Source: CAVYUC01 sp963783085
Lineage (GTDB): Bacteria; Bacteroidota; Bacteroidia; Bacteroidales; Prolixibacteraceae
Direction: 5' to 3'
Assembly: GCA_963783085.1 (NCBI GenBank)
Contig: CAWAMJ010000021.1
Span: forward strand, 153,658-217,657
Length of the DNA stretch: 64,000 nucleotides
The translations under genes and the position numbers were made by a program. Shown here in pieces: positions 38,303 to 47,423 of the stretch. The notes below the pieces were generated by a model that had not been told where the DNA came from, ran no database searches, and saw only the letters and a list, made by a program, of their open reading frames with translations. Each line of letters begins with the position of its first letter. Positions within the stretch are counted from its first letter, which is position 1.

Positions 38303-38700
38303 CAGATTAAATTTTTTAATAATAACCGAAAAAAGATTTTTAATGGGAAATATAATAAGGAGACCAGCCAATTATCTCAAAGTAACAGAAGCCAAAATAC
38401 AGCAGCCTGGATTTGCATTAAATCCTCATAAAATGTTTAGAAATAAAAAAATAAATATTACTATACCCGCGGAGAGTATTTCGGTGTTGACAACTTTGGA
38501 TTTGGAACAAAAAGATTCGGGCGTAATCGAATAATTGCAGGAATGGAAATTTGCTGATGCCGGGGGAATCAAATGTTTACAGAAAGAATATCTGAATTTG
38601 ATGTACAACTCCTCGATCGAATATACTGGTCTGTGATTGATTCTGTAAATATATAAATCCGCTGGATTTAAAAATATGAACATATATAATACAAATTTTA
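38303..38700. other. 398-bp region right of the element, possible hydrolase 3' fragment
   Basis: A rightward frame 38343-38534 encodes 63 residues ending INITIPAESISVLTTLDLE, which looks like the last strand of a glycoside hydrolase accessory domain rather than a complete protein. It could be the 3' remnant of a gene lost when the element or a deletion arrived. The rest of the interval is AT-rich and holds the promoter of the next gene. Confidence 0.35.
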
Positions 38701-40448
38701 ATGATGAAAAATATACCTGTTATTATACTTATTATTTTCATTTCAACCGTTTTATCTGCCCAGGAAACCAGCCAAATCAAAATGTCGGATTACATTGGTG
38801 TGAATTCGAATGTTGCCGCCTATGATCAGCATTATCTGACTGATTTGGCAAAATGCACGAAATGGATTCGCGAATACCATTCGTGGGCACATTACGAAGT
38901 TGCAAACGATTATTACAAGTGGGATAATATCACCACATATCCGCAGGGTTATACATGGCCCGACCATACAAAATTCATGAATGAATGCCGAAGGCTTGGA
39001 ATCAATGTTCTTATCGATGTGCTGGATAAACCCGGCTGGGCAGGGGAAGCAAGAGGCGCTTACAACACTGGTGACGGTTCACAGCCGGAAGATTATCTGG
39101 AACGGCTGGAATTTATCGGACAACTGGTGGCGCGGTACGGAGCGCAAAAAGTGGATAAATCATTGCTGGAAACTGCAGATAAAGTGACGGGGCTGAATTA
39201 CATCAAATATTATGAAGACGATAATGAACCCGACTACTGGTGGGAGAATCCACTGTGGCCTGCCGAAAAATATGCTGTTTACTGCAATGCTGTTCACGAT
39301 GGTTACGGTGTGGAAACAAGTGAAGATTATCCGTTACTCGGTATTAAATCGGTAGATTCTTCTGCTGTGCATGTGTTGGCAGGTATGGCAACAGAATCTC
39401 CGGCTTATATTCAGAAAATACTGAATAAATCAAACGGCCGCGTTCCATTCGATGTGCTAAACATTCATACCTACTGTACCGACCATACCGACGGATATTC
39501 ACCCGAAAACGAATCTCACGGAATAGAGAAGAACCTTGGCGATTTTATGGACTGGTGCAACCGAACACTTCCGGATGTGCCGGTTTGGATTACTGAATTT
39601 GGCTGGGATACATACATCAGTTCAGGAAATCATTCCTATGTGTATGCACCTCCGCAACAGCAGGCCAACTACATTTTACGATCGTATTTTGTGACATTGA
39701 AGATGGGATTTCAGAAGGCGTTTTTGTTTATGGACAAAGACCCGAACAGCACCGGGACACTGCAATATTCGAGCAGCGGATTAATTTCTGACCAGAATAC
39801 AGGACATGAAAAAAAACCTTCGTATTATTATCTGGCAACCATGCAAAATGTACTCGGCGACGCGGCTTATGATTCTACTTTGGCTTACCGCCAAACAGCA
39901 GGGAATAAAGAAGTTTACAACTTTAAATTCAGAAATGTAAACGATGATCTTATTTACGTACTCTGGACACGCCTGGACAATTCGGATACCGATTCCGGTG
40001 CATCGCTTCCTTATCAGTTGAAACTGAATTACCAGCCTGAATATGCATTCAGCATTCTCCCGCAGGACAATGATATGAATGGCGACACGCTGGCACTTGA
40101 TGTAACAGGAACTTCTGTTGATTTGGTTTTAACAGAAACACCTCAGTTTGTTGTAGTTTCCGGAAACAGTACTTCCGGTATTCAACGGGAAAATAAATCC
40201 TTCGATTTTAAAGTCTATCCAAATCCTGCTGACAGCGGTGTAAACATTTCACTCTTCAATTCGCCGGACAGAAAATAAAAATCTCGGTTCTTTCTTCCGA
40301 AGGAAAATTATTGAAAATTCTTGCGGATAAGATATTTGATGCCGGAAACAGTTACCTCTCATTTGGTGAAAATTTTTCGCAGGGAATGTACCTGGTGAAT
40401 GTGAATTCCGGCGATTACAGGAAAGTGGAGAAGGTCTTTTTGAAATAG
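38701..40448 (+). pseudogene. clan GH-A glycoside hydrolase with T9SS domain, frameshift near the C-terminus
   Basis: About 580 residues. Signal peptide MMKNIPVIILIIFISTVLSA. The barrel carries a GH-A pair: acid/base E176 in YYEDDNEPDYWW and nucleophile E299 in VPVWITEFGWDT; GH39/GH5-like families are the nearest in feel. A beta-domain follows (about 400-490), then a T9SS domain starting FKVYPNPADSGVNISLF. The frame breaks at about 40258-40264; the other frame continues KIKISVLSSEGKLLK to VEKVFLK and the stop at 40446. If real, the shift would remove the sorting signal but leave the catalytic domain, so the product would not be exported past the outer membrane. Confidence 0.8.
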
Positions 40449-40453
40449 CTGTA

Positions 40454-40495
40454 AGCTTCAAGCCGCAAGCTGCAAGCCTCAAGTCTCAAGTTACA
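40454..40495 (+). repeat. six degenerate 7-bp tandem repeats
   Basis: Units agcttca, agccgca, agctgca, agcctca, agtctca and agttaca in register over 42 bp, six bases after the stop codon of the GH-A gene. This is a short heptamer array of the kind scattered between genes in some Bacteroidota and cyanobacteria. Function unknown. Confidence 0.7.
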
Positions 40496-40559
40496 CACTG
40501 CATTTTGATTTTGCCTGAACTTTTTGTAATTTCGTTCATTTAATAAATAATATTATCAG

Positions 40560-41027
40560 ATGACAACGATACAACAGAATTTAAGCACAACCACTGAGCA
40601 TTATGATAAGTTGTTAAATATTCTGGGGAAGAAATATATCCGGTCGAAAATTGAGAGTCCGTATGATTTTATTACGATTGCGTCGAAAGGAATCAATGCA
40701 AATGTGATAGTCAATTTCAGAAAACACTTCAAAATTACGCGCGATTATGCGGCTGAACTTTTAAATGTTTCCGAACCTACGATTTACCGGTGGATAAGAA
40801 ACAACAGAAAGCTCGAGCGGAATTTTTCGGTACAACTTTTTGAACTTGCCGATCTTTTTTTTTTTGGTACCGAAGTGTTCGAAAGCAAGGAGAATTTTTT
40901 TAAGTGGCTGGAGTTGCCCAACACAGCTTTGGGCGGGCTCGAACCAAAACAGGTACTGGAAGTTCCGGGAGGAATTGCAAAAGTAAAAGATTTACTCGGG
41001 CGAATGGAATACGGTATTTACAGTTAG
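40560..41027 (+). CDS. Xre/ParS-type antitoxin of a RES-Xre toxin-antitoxin pair
   Basis: 155 residues. The N-terminal part includes an HTH-like segment (ITRDYAAELLNVSEPTIYRWI, about 60-80) and the C-terminal part has the DUF2384/toxin-binding features (LADLFFFGTEVFESKENFFKWLELPNTALGG). Xre-like antitoxins of this type neutralise RES toxins and repress their own operon. The toxin gene starts 5 bp downstream. Confidence 0.88.
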   Translation: MTTIQQNLSTTTEHYDKLLNILGKKYIRSKIESPYDFITIASKGINANVIVNFRKHFKITRDYAAELLNVSEPTIYRWIRNNRKLERNFSVQLFELADLFFFGTEVFESKENFFKWLELPNTALGGLEPKQVLEVPGGIAKVKDLLGRMEYGIYS

Positions 41028-41032
41028 TTTCG

Positions 41033-41485
41033 ATGCGGATTTACAGGATTACAAAAAGCAAATTCGCATCGGATATTAGTGGAACCGGCGCGGCGCTCTA
41101 TCCCGGGAGATGGAACAAAAAAGGTACGCCTGTTTTGTATGGCGGTGAAAACCTGGAAATTGCATTGCTTGAATATATTGTTCATATCCCGCCACTGATT
41201 GCGCCGCAGTTGGACGCTTTGACAATAGAAATTCCAGACGATTCAATAACTGCCTTTGAACCAAAAGATTTGCCAAAAAACTGGTACCATTTTCCGGCGC
41301 CAACTGTTCTTTCTGAAATCGGTCAAAAATGGGTGGAGGAGAAAAAAACTGTTGCACTAAAAGTACCAAGCAGCATCATTCATTCCTCCCATATTTTCAT
41401 TCTCAATTGCAATCATCCGGATTATAAAAAGATAAAGATTCTTGACCAACAGCGATTTTATTTTGATTTCCGGCTAAGGAAATAG
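41033..41485 (+). CDS. RES domain NAD-degrading toxin
   Basis: 150 residues from ATG 41033, chosen because it lies 5 bp after the antitoxin stop and begins with the RES start MRIYRITKSKFASDISGTGA; the frame is open further upstream inside the antitoxin. RES features: R in YPGRWNKKGTPVLYGGENLEIALLE (Arg and Glu of the NAD site) and the Ser in VPSSIIHSS. RES toxins deplete cellular NAD+ when free of antitoxin. Confidence 0.88.
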   Translation: MRIYRITKSKFASDISGTGAALYPGRWNKKGTPVLYGGENLEIALLEYIVHIPPLIAPQLDALTIEIPDDSITAFEPKDLPKNWYHFPAPTVLSEIGQKWVEEKKTVALKVPSSIIHSSHIFILNCNHPDYKKIKILDQQRFYFDFRLRK

Positions 41486-41494
41486 ACTGAAAAG

Positions 41495-41569
41495 ATGATT
41501 ATGACAATAAAAATTCAAAAACGAACACTGGGAAAAAGTGGGATGGAAGTTGCTAAACTCTGTTTGGGA
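41495..41569 (+). pseudogene. N-terminal remnant of an aldo/keto reductase
   Basis: The first 25 codons, TIKIQKRTLGKSGMEVAKLCLG after the start, match the beginning of an aldo/keto reductase. Similarity then stops and the frame runs into the 3' end of the leftward AraC gene. Only the start of the gene survives, 10 bp after the RES toxin, so an insertion or deletion brought the AraC module here. Confidence 0.55.
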
Positions 41570-41592
41570 AAGAGCTTATTTGTTGCCGTTAT

Positions 41593-42504
41593 TCAGTTTA
41601 AATTACGATATTCATTGGGTGTTTGTCCGGTTACATTTTTAAACAATCTCGTAAAATGCTGTGGATATTTGAAACCCAATTCGCCTGCTATTTCACCCAC
41701 TGTTTTATCTGCATCAAATATTTTGTTTTTGGCCACCTCAATTACTTTATTCTGAATGTATTCCTTTGCTGATTTGCCGGTTTCTTTTTTAATCAAATCG
41801 CCGAAATAGTTGGCCGATAAATGAAGTTCTTCGGCAAACCATGTTACAGACGGCAAACCGATGGTTTGAGGTTTATCCGATGAAAAATAGCTGTTCAACT
41901 GTTCCTCAAACTTTTCCAAAATTCCCCGGTTGACATTATCTCTTGTAATAAACTGACGGTCGTAAAAACGATCACAGTAATTCAAAAACAATTCAATATT
42001 GGAAGCAATAAGTTTCTTACTGTGTTTGTCCACCCCTTGTTGCAATTCATAACTTATTTTTGAAAAACAATCCAGAACAATCTGCCTTTCGCGTTCCGAC
42101 AGGTGCAAAGCCTCATTTGTATTATAACTGAAGAAATGGTAATCATTGATATTTTTGCCCAGATTGGTTCCCTGAAGCAGGTCGGGATGAAACACAAGTG
42201 CATGTCCTTTCGGCTGATAAATTTTACCGGTGGTTTCAATTTCAAGCACTTGCCCGGGAGAAACAAAAACCAGCGTTCCCTCCTGGTAATCGTAATAGTT
42301 ACAGCCATATTTTAAATCACCGCACTTTACATCTTTCAGGAAAATGCAATACAGGCCAAAATTCAACCTGACCTTCTTTTCTTTACCCCATGTCCTTGGA
42401 CTGGCTTTCGAAAAATCGATGATACTTACCAAAGGATGCAGTGTTTCATGATTGTTTAGGGTATTGTACTCACCAACCGTATCAAATTTGTGTATTCCTT
42501 CCAT
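41593..42504 (-). CDS. AraC family transcriptional regulator
   Basis: 303 residues from ATG 42504 (MEGIHKFDTVGEYNTL). The N-terminal cupin-like sensor (about 30-150; GTLVFVSPGQVLEI) is followed by a C-terminal AraC HTH domain with two helix-turn-helices (LHLSANYFGDLIKKETGKSA and VGEIAGELGFKYPQHFTRLF, ending GQTPNEYRNLN). It is divergent from an aldo/keto reductase, 188 bp apart, and probably controls it and the rightward catabolic cluster. Confidence 0.92.
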   Translation of the reverse strand: MEGIHKFDTVGEYNTLNNHETLHPLVSIIDFSKASPRTWGKEKKVRLNFGLYCIFLKDVKCGDLKYGCNYYDYQEGTLVFVSPGQVLEIETTGKIYQPKGHALVFHPDLLQGTNLGKNINDYHFFSYNTNEALHLSERERQIVLDCFSKISYELQQGVDKHSKKLIASNIELFLNYCDRFYDRQFITRDNVNRGILEKFEEQLNSYFSSDKPQTIGLPSVTWFAEELHLSANYFGDLIKKETGKSAKEYIQNKVIEVAKNKIFDADKTVGEIAGELGFKYPQHFTRLFKNVTGQTPNEYRNLN

Positions 42505-42692
42505 GACGTTGTTATTTTTCCAATACAAATTTAGCCTTTTCTTCAAAATGTAATCATCAAATTTGTCAATTCAGTAAAAATGGTAGGATAAACAGTAATT
42601 TGTATACCAAATAATTAGCTCGCTTGTAAGACCTTTGTAAAGTAAAAGTATTTCTTGTTCGAATCGGACAGGAAAAATTTAAAATCATCTGT

Positions 42693-43679
42693 ATGAAATC
42701 ACGAAAATTAGGAACCCAGGGATTGGAAGTATCAGAAATTGGCTTCGGATGCATGGGGCTGAATTTTGGATATGGACAGGTAACCGAAAAAAAGGAAGCC
42801 ATAAAAATTATCAGGAAAGCACATGAGCTGGGCGTGACCTTTTTTGATACAGCCGAAGTTTACGGACCCTATACCAACGAGGAAGTTGTGGGTGAAGCAC
42901 TGGCGCCAATACGAAATGAAGTCGTGATTGCCACAAAGTTTGGCTTTGGTTTTAAGGATGGGAAATCAACAGGATTAAACAGCCGGCCTGAACATATTAA
43001 AAAGGCTGTGGATGGTTCATTATACCGGTTAAAAATTGAAACCATCGATTTGCTTTACCAGCACCGCGTTGACCCTGAAGTTCCAATTGAAGATGTAGCC
43101 GGAGCGGTAAAAGAACTTATCAGGGAAGGAAAAGTAAAATACTTTGGCCTTTCGGAAGCCGGAGTACAAAATATTCGGCGTGCCCATGCAGTTCAACCTG
43201 TTACTGCACTTCAAAGCGAATATTCATTGTGGTGGCGCGAACCTGAAGAACAAATCATTCCAGCACTCGAAGAACTGGGTATAGGATTGGTTCCTTTCAG
43301 TCCGCTTGGCAAAGGTTTTTTAACGGGAAATATTGATGAGAATACAACATTTGACAGCAATGATTTCAGAAGCACTATCCCGCGGTTATCACCTGAAAAT
43401 ATTAAAGCAAATTTGGCTTTTGTTGATTTTGTAAAGCAAATTGCCAAACGCAAAAATGCAACACCCGCACAGATTGCACTGGCCTGGTTAAATGCTCAAA
43501 AACCCTGGATTGTTCCAATTCCAGGCACCACAAAAATCCATCGGTTGGAGGAAAATGTTGGTTCAGCCAATATAAAATTTACAAAAGAGGAGTTGCAGGA
43601 AATTGAAACAGAAGCTTCAAAATTAGAAGCTCATGGTGATCGGTATTCCAAAGGTTCGGCAAAAATGATTGACCGGTGA
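42693..43679 (+). CDS. aldo/keto reductase (AKR)
   Basis: 328 residues, cytoplasmic NADPH-dependent oxidoreductase. Motifs: LGTQGLEVSEIGFGCMGLNF at the start, catalytic D52 and Y57 in FFDTAEVYGPY, K82 in VIATKFGFGF, His in IDLLYQHRVDPE, and the cofactor-binding IPIPGTTKIHRLEENVGS. It resembles the YghZ/AKR13-like group. It leads the cluster divergent from the AraC regulator. Confidence 0.92.
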   Translation: MKSRKLGTQGLEVSEIGFGCMGLNFGYGQVTEKKEAIKIIRKAHELGVTFFDTAEVYGPYTNEEVVGEALAPIRNEVVIATKFGFGFKDGKSTGLNSRPEHIKKAVDGSLYRLKIETIDLLYQHRVDPEVPIEDVAGAVKELIREGKVKYFGLSEAGVQNIRRAHAVQPVTALQSEYSLWWREPEEQIIPALEELGIGLVPFSPLGKGFLTGNIDENTTFDSNDFRSTIPRLSPENIKANLAFVDFVKQIAKRKNATPAQIALAWLNAQKPWIVPIPGTTKIHRLEENVGSANIKFTKEELQEIETEASKLEAHGDRYSKGSAKMIDR

Positions 43680-43782
43680 TACATGAACAATTCACCAGGA
43701 GTATATCTGTGGTTACAAAGAATCACGCGTTGAATAAAAGATTAAACATAACAGATTAATAAAAGAAATGAAATAAAAAACA

Positions 43783-44868
43783 ATGTTGAATAATCACATA
43801 AACAATACCTTTTTGTTTGGCCTCTCTTTCATTTTATTTCTGGTCACTTCCTGCTCAACCAGGGAGAATAGCAGTGATATAATCAAAATTAAAGAGCAGG
43901 GTAGTTTTGCAGTTGGTGGCACTGTGATTTCCAGGCCGGGAACATTCGATCCATACAATCCAACGCCTGCCGGACAAACTTATCATGGCGATCATGCCTA
44001 TGTTTTTTATCAGGTCCCGGCTGATGCCCGGAAATATCCGCTGGTAATGTGGCATGGCTTCGGACAGTTTTCCAAAACATGGGAAACCACACCCGATGGT
44101 CGCGAAGGTTTTCAAAATATATTTTTACGCAGAGGCTTTCCGGTGTATGTTATTGACCAGCCGCGCAGGGGCGATGCCGGCAGAAGCACGGTTTCAGGGA
44201 CTGTTGAACCAACACCGGATGAACAGGGATGGTTTGGTACATTTCGCCTCGGAATCTGGCCCAACTATTTTGAAGGAGTGCAGTTTGCCCGCGATACGGC
44301 AACATTGAATCAGTATTTCAGATCGATGACTCCCGATATTGGGCCAATCGACGTGAATTTAAATGCTGGTGCCGTTTCTGCATTATTCAATAAAATTGGG
44401 CCCGGCGTTTTGGTTACCCATTCCCATTCAGGTGGAATGGGCTGGCTGACTGCTATCAAAAATCAAAATATAAAAGCCATTGTTTCCTATGAACCGGGAA
44501 GTGGATTTTTATTTCCCGAAGACGAAGTGCCGGAAGCAAGACCAAGTAGTGGCGGAACATTGGAAGCCGTTGGAATTCCAATGACAGAGTTTCAGCAGCT
44601 TACCAAAATTCCAGTCGTAATTTATTATGGCGATAACATTCCTGCTGAACCAAATCCAAATCCTGGTCAGGATGGGTGGCGGGTGCGGCTTGAAATGGCC
44701 AGATTATGGAGAGATGCAGTAAATCGTCATGGCGGCGATGTAACGGTAGTGCACCTGCCTGAAATCGGGATAAAAGGTAATACCCATTTCCCGTTTTCAG
44801 ACTTAAACAATATGGAAATTGCTGATTTAATGTCGCATTGGTTAAAAGAAAAAGGACTGGATAAATAA
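43783..44868 (+). CDS. alpha/beta hydrolase lipoprotein
   Basis: 361 residues; the N-terminal signal ends in LVTSCS, suggesting a lipoprotein. Alpha/beta hydrolase core: KYPLVMWHGFGQFSKTWETT (oxyanion HG), nucleophile Ser in VLVTHSHSGGMGW, and a His near the end in GIKGNTHFPFSDLNN. Close relatives are poorly characterised esterases of Bacteroidota and Proteobacteria. In the AraC-controlled cluster. Confidence 0.85.
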   Translation: MLNNHINNTFLFGLSFILFLVTSCSTRENSSDIIKIKEQGSFAVGGTVISRPGTFDPYNPTPAGQTYHGDHAYVFYQVPADARKYPLVMWHGFGQFSKTWETTPDGREGFQNIFLRRGFPVYVIDQPRRGDAGRSTVSGTVEPTPDEQGWFGTFRLGIWPNYFEGVQFARDTATLNQYFRSMTPDIGPIDVNLNAGAVSALFNKIGPGVLVTHSHSGGMGWLTAIKNQNIKAIVSYEPGSGFLFPEDEVPEARPSSGGTLEAVGIPMTEFQQLTKIPVVIYYGDNIPAEPNPNPGQDGWRVRLEMARLWRDAVNRHGGDVTVVHLPEIGIKGNTHFPFSDLNNMEIADLMSHWLKEKGLDK

Positions 44869-44887
44869 CATGTACTGAATAGTAAAG

Positions 44888-44958
44888 CTTTGTGCGTCTG
44901 CGTGTTTTGGTGACTTTGTAGCGTGAGAAATATGCCACCAAAACACCAAAGCACAAAG
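44888..44958. repeat. imperfect 71-bp inverted repeat
   Basis: Arms ctttgtgc...gtgttttggtg (from 44888) and caccaaaacac...gcacaaag (to 44958) pair around a central segment. It lies between the lipoprotein hydrolase and the next reductase. It could be a terminator-like or small mobile palindrome; the stem has no clear U tract. Confidence 0.55.
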
Positions 44959-44996
44959 AATCACGAAAACATTCTTTCGTTGTAAAAAATTGAGAT

Positions 44997-45849
44997 ATGA
45001 AAACAGTAAAATTAAATAACGGTATTAAAATGCCGATCCTGGGATTTGGTGTTTACCAGATTGCAGACTTAAATGAGTGCGAAAACAGTGTGCTCGACGC
45101 GATTGAAACGGGATACCGTTTAATTGACACGGCAGCTTCATACAGGAATGAAACAGCAGTTGGGAATGCGATCAAAAAAAGCGGAGTGGAAAGGGAAGAG
45201 CATTTTTATAACCACAAAACTCTGGGTGCAGGATGCCGGATACGAAAAGACAAAAAAAGCTTTTCATAAATCATTAAACAAACTGCAGCTCGATTATCTG
45301 GATTTATTTCTGATTCATCAGCCATACGGTGATGTGCATGGTTCGTGGAGAGCCATGGAAGAGTTGTATCATGAAGCAAAAGTCCGGGCCATTGGTTTGA
45401 GTAATTTCCAACCTGACCGCGTAATGGATATCATCACTTTTAATGAAGTTGTTCCTGCAGTAAACCAGATTGAAACACACCCGTTTAATCAGCAAAATGA
45501 AACCCATAAATTTTTAACCGACAATGGAGTACAGATGGAATCCTGGGGACCTTTCGCAGAAGGAAAACACAACCTTTTCCAAAATGAAGTATTGGCATCC
45601 ATCGGCAGTAATTACAATAAATCGGTTGCACAGGTTGTACTGCGCTGGTTAATACAAAAGGGAATAGTTGCGATTCCCAAATCGGTTCACAAAGAGAGAA
45701 TAAAAGAAAACTTCAGCATTTTCGATTTTGAACTGAAAACAGAAGACTTGAAGGCCATTGCAACGCTTGATACAAAAACAAGCAGTTTCTTCAACCATCG
45801 GGATCCTGAAATAATTAAATGGATGGGCAGCAGAAAACTCGATTTATAG
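44997..45849 (+). pseudogene. aldo/keto reductase (2,5-diketo-D-gluconate reductase-like), one frameshift
   Basis: Two frames form a normal 284-residue enzyme: MKTVKLNNGIKMPILGFGVY ... GYRLIDTAASYRNETAVGNA (catalytic D and Y) from 44997, then FITTKLWVQDAGYEKTKKAF ... LIHQPYGDVHGSWRAME ... GIVAIPKSVHKERIKENF to 45849. The shift is at about 45196-45205, at a T5 run. The residues that would be joined (GVEREE / FITTKLW) are continuous in the family, so only one base is extra. Confidence 0.88.
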
Positions 45850-45886
45850 AAGTATTCATAACAAAATAAGAAAGAGGAAATTAAAA

Positions 45887-46939
45887 ATGATAAGAAAAAT
45901 AAGCATTCACTTCTTAATAGTTATAGTATTGACTGTAAGCATTTTTGCATCAGGACAAAATAGGATCACCAATCCTTTTGGCCTTGTATACCGGAATGCC
46001 ATTACAGAAAATGTACCCGGCGAGGTAAACATTCATCCAGTAAAATATAACCTGAATGGCATTGAAATAGCGGCCAATATATACACACCCGCCGGTTACA
46101 ATCCGTCAAAAAATTATCCTGCAGTTGTAGTCGCCCATCCAAACGGAGGTGTTAAGGAACAGGTAGCGGGCTTATACGCACAGCGCCTGGCAGAATCGGG
46201 TTACATTACCATTGCTGCCGATGCATCCTACCAGGGGGCCAGCGGAGGAGAACCACGAAACGTAGATAAGCCGGCCAATCGTATTGAAGACATTCATGGC
46301 ATGGCCGATTTTATTACTCAATACCCGGGAGTAAATGCCGATCATCTCGGATTACTGGGAATTTGCGGTGGTGGCGGTTATTCACTGGCTGCCGCTCAAA
46401 CCGACAAACGCTTTAAAGCTGTGGCCACCTTAAGTATGTTTAATTCAGGTGTGGTAAGACGTAACGGTTTTATGAGTTCGCAGATTGAAACCATTCAGGA
46501 ACGGTTGAAACAGGCTTCAGATGCCCGTGCACAGGAAGCAGCAGGCGGTGAAGTTCTTTATGCTGCCGATACCGAAATTACCGATGAGATGGCAGATAAA
46601 ATGCCCTTTGACCTGTACCGCGAAGGCCATTATTATTACCACAGAACACATGCACATCCCAATTCCACATTCCGGTATACCATGAGCAGCCTGCCCGACC
46701 TCATGGCTTTTGATGCAGCTACCCGTATGGATTTAATTAACCAGCCGCTTTTGATGATGGCTGGTAGCAAAGCTGACTCGTATTACATGACCGACAGGGC
46801 ATTTCATCTTGCAACCGGAACAAATGAAAAGGAACTGTTCCTGATTCCGGGAGCTACCCACATTCAAACTTATTATGTTCCTGAATATGTGAATCAGGCA
46901 ATGAATAAACTAAAGGAGTTTTATGAAAAATATTTATAA
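45887..46939 (+). CDS. secreted dienelactone hydrolase-like alpha/beta hydrolase
   Basis: 350 residues; signal peptide MIRKISIHFLIVIVLTVSIFASG. The core has KNYPAVVVAHPNGGVKEQ and a nucleophile elbow LLGICGGGGYSLAAA with Cys in the G-x-C-x-G position, as in dienelactone hydrolases; the His is probably in IPGATHIQTYYV. It is predicted periplasmic. It precedes a SnoaL-like protein by 12 bp and is probably cotranscribed. Confidence 0.85.
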   Translation: MIRKISIHFLIVIVLTVSIFASGQNRITNPFGLVYRNAITENVPGEVNIHPVKYNLNGIEIAANIYTPAGYNPSKNYPAVVVAHPNGGVKEQVAGLYAQRLAESGYITIAADASYQGASGGEPRNVDKPANRIEDIHGMADFITQYPGVNADHLGLLGICGGGGYSLAAAQTDKRFKAVATLSMFNSGVVRRNGFMSSQIETIQERLKQASDARAQEAAGGEVLYAADTEITDEMADKMPFDLYREGHYYYHRTHAHPNSTFRYTMSSLPDLMAFDAATRMDLINQPLLMMAGSKADSYYMTDRAFHLATGTNEKELFLIPGATHIQTYYVPEYVNQAMNKLKEFYEKYL

Positions 46940-46951
46940 AAGATAAATACT

Positions 46952-47401
46952 ATGAAAGCAACAATTCTCGGACTATTTATAATCGCTTTTTATGTGCAAT
47001 CGACTTTCGCACAAAATTCTGCCGCAGAGCAGGAAATTATTAATCTTTCGAAAAACAAGTGGCAGTGGATGGCCGACAAAAATGTGGATAAACTGGCTGA
47101 TCTTTTTCATGAAAAAGCTGTATTCGTCCATATGGGAGGAAGCTGGGGAACCGAACAGGAACTCGGTATCATTAAAAGCGGAGGCATCTGGTATAAAAAA
47201 GCTGACATTCATGAAGTATCGGTCAATATTATTGAGAATACTGCTATTCTCTTAAACAGGATTGATTTGCTGGCTGTAGTAGGCGGAAATGAAGTCACCA
47301 ATCCGTTTGAGGTTACAGAAGTCTACATCAGTCAGAATGGTAAATGGAAATTAGGATCGCTGTCGTTTACCAGGTTAATGACACGCGGCGAAGATCATTA
47401 A
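46952..47401 (+). CDS. secreted SnoaL/DUF4440-like protein
   Basis: 149 residues; signal peptide MKATILGLFIIAFYVQSTFAQ. NTF2-like cone fold pattern: EQEIINLSKNKWQWMADKNV, DKLADLFHEKAVFVHMGGSW, VTEVYISQNGKWKLGSLSFT. Such proteins may be small enzymes or ligand-binding partners. 12 bp after the hydrolase. Confidence 0.85.
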   Translation: MKATILGLFIIAFYVQSTFAQNSAAEQEIINLSKNKWQWMADKNVDKLADLFHEKAVFVHMGGSWGTEQELGIIKSGGIWYKKADIHEVSVNIIENTAILLNRIDLLAVVGGNEVTNPFEVTEVYISQNGKWKLGSLSFTRLMTRGEDH

Positions 47402-47423
47402 TTTCACTCTAACTCTTATAAAA

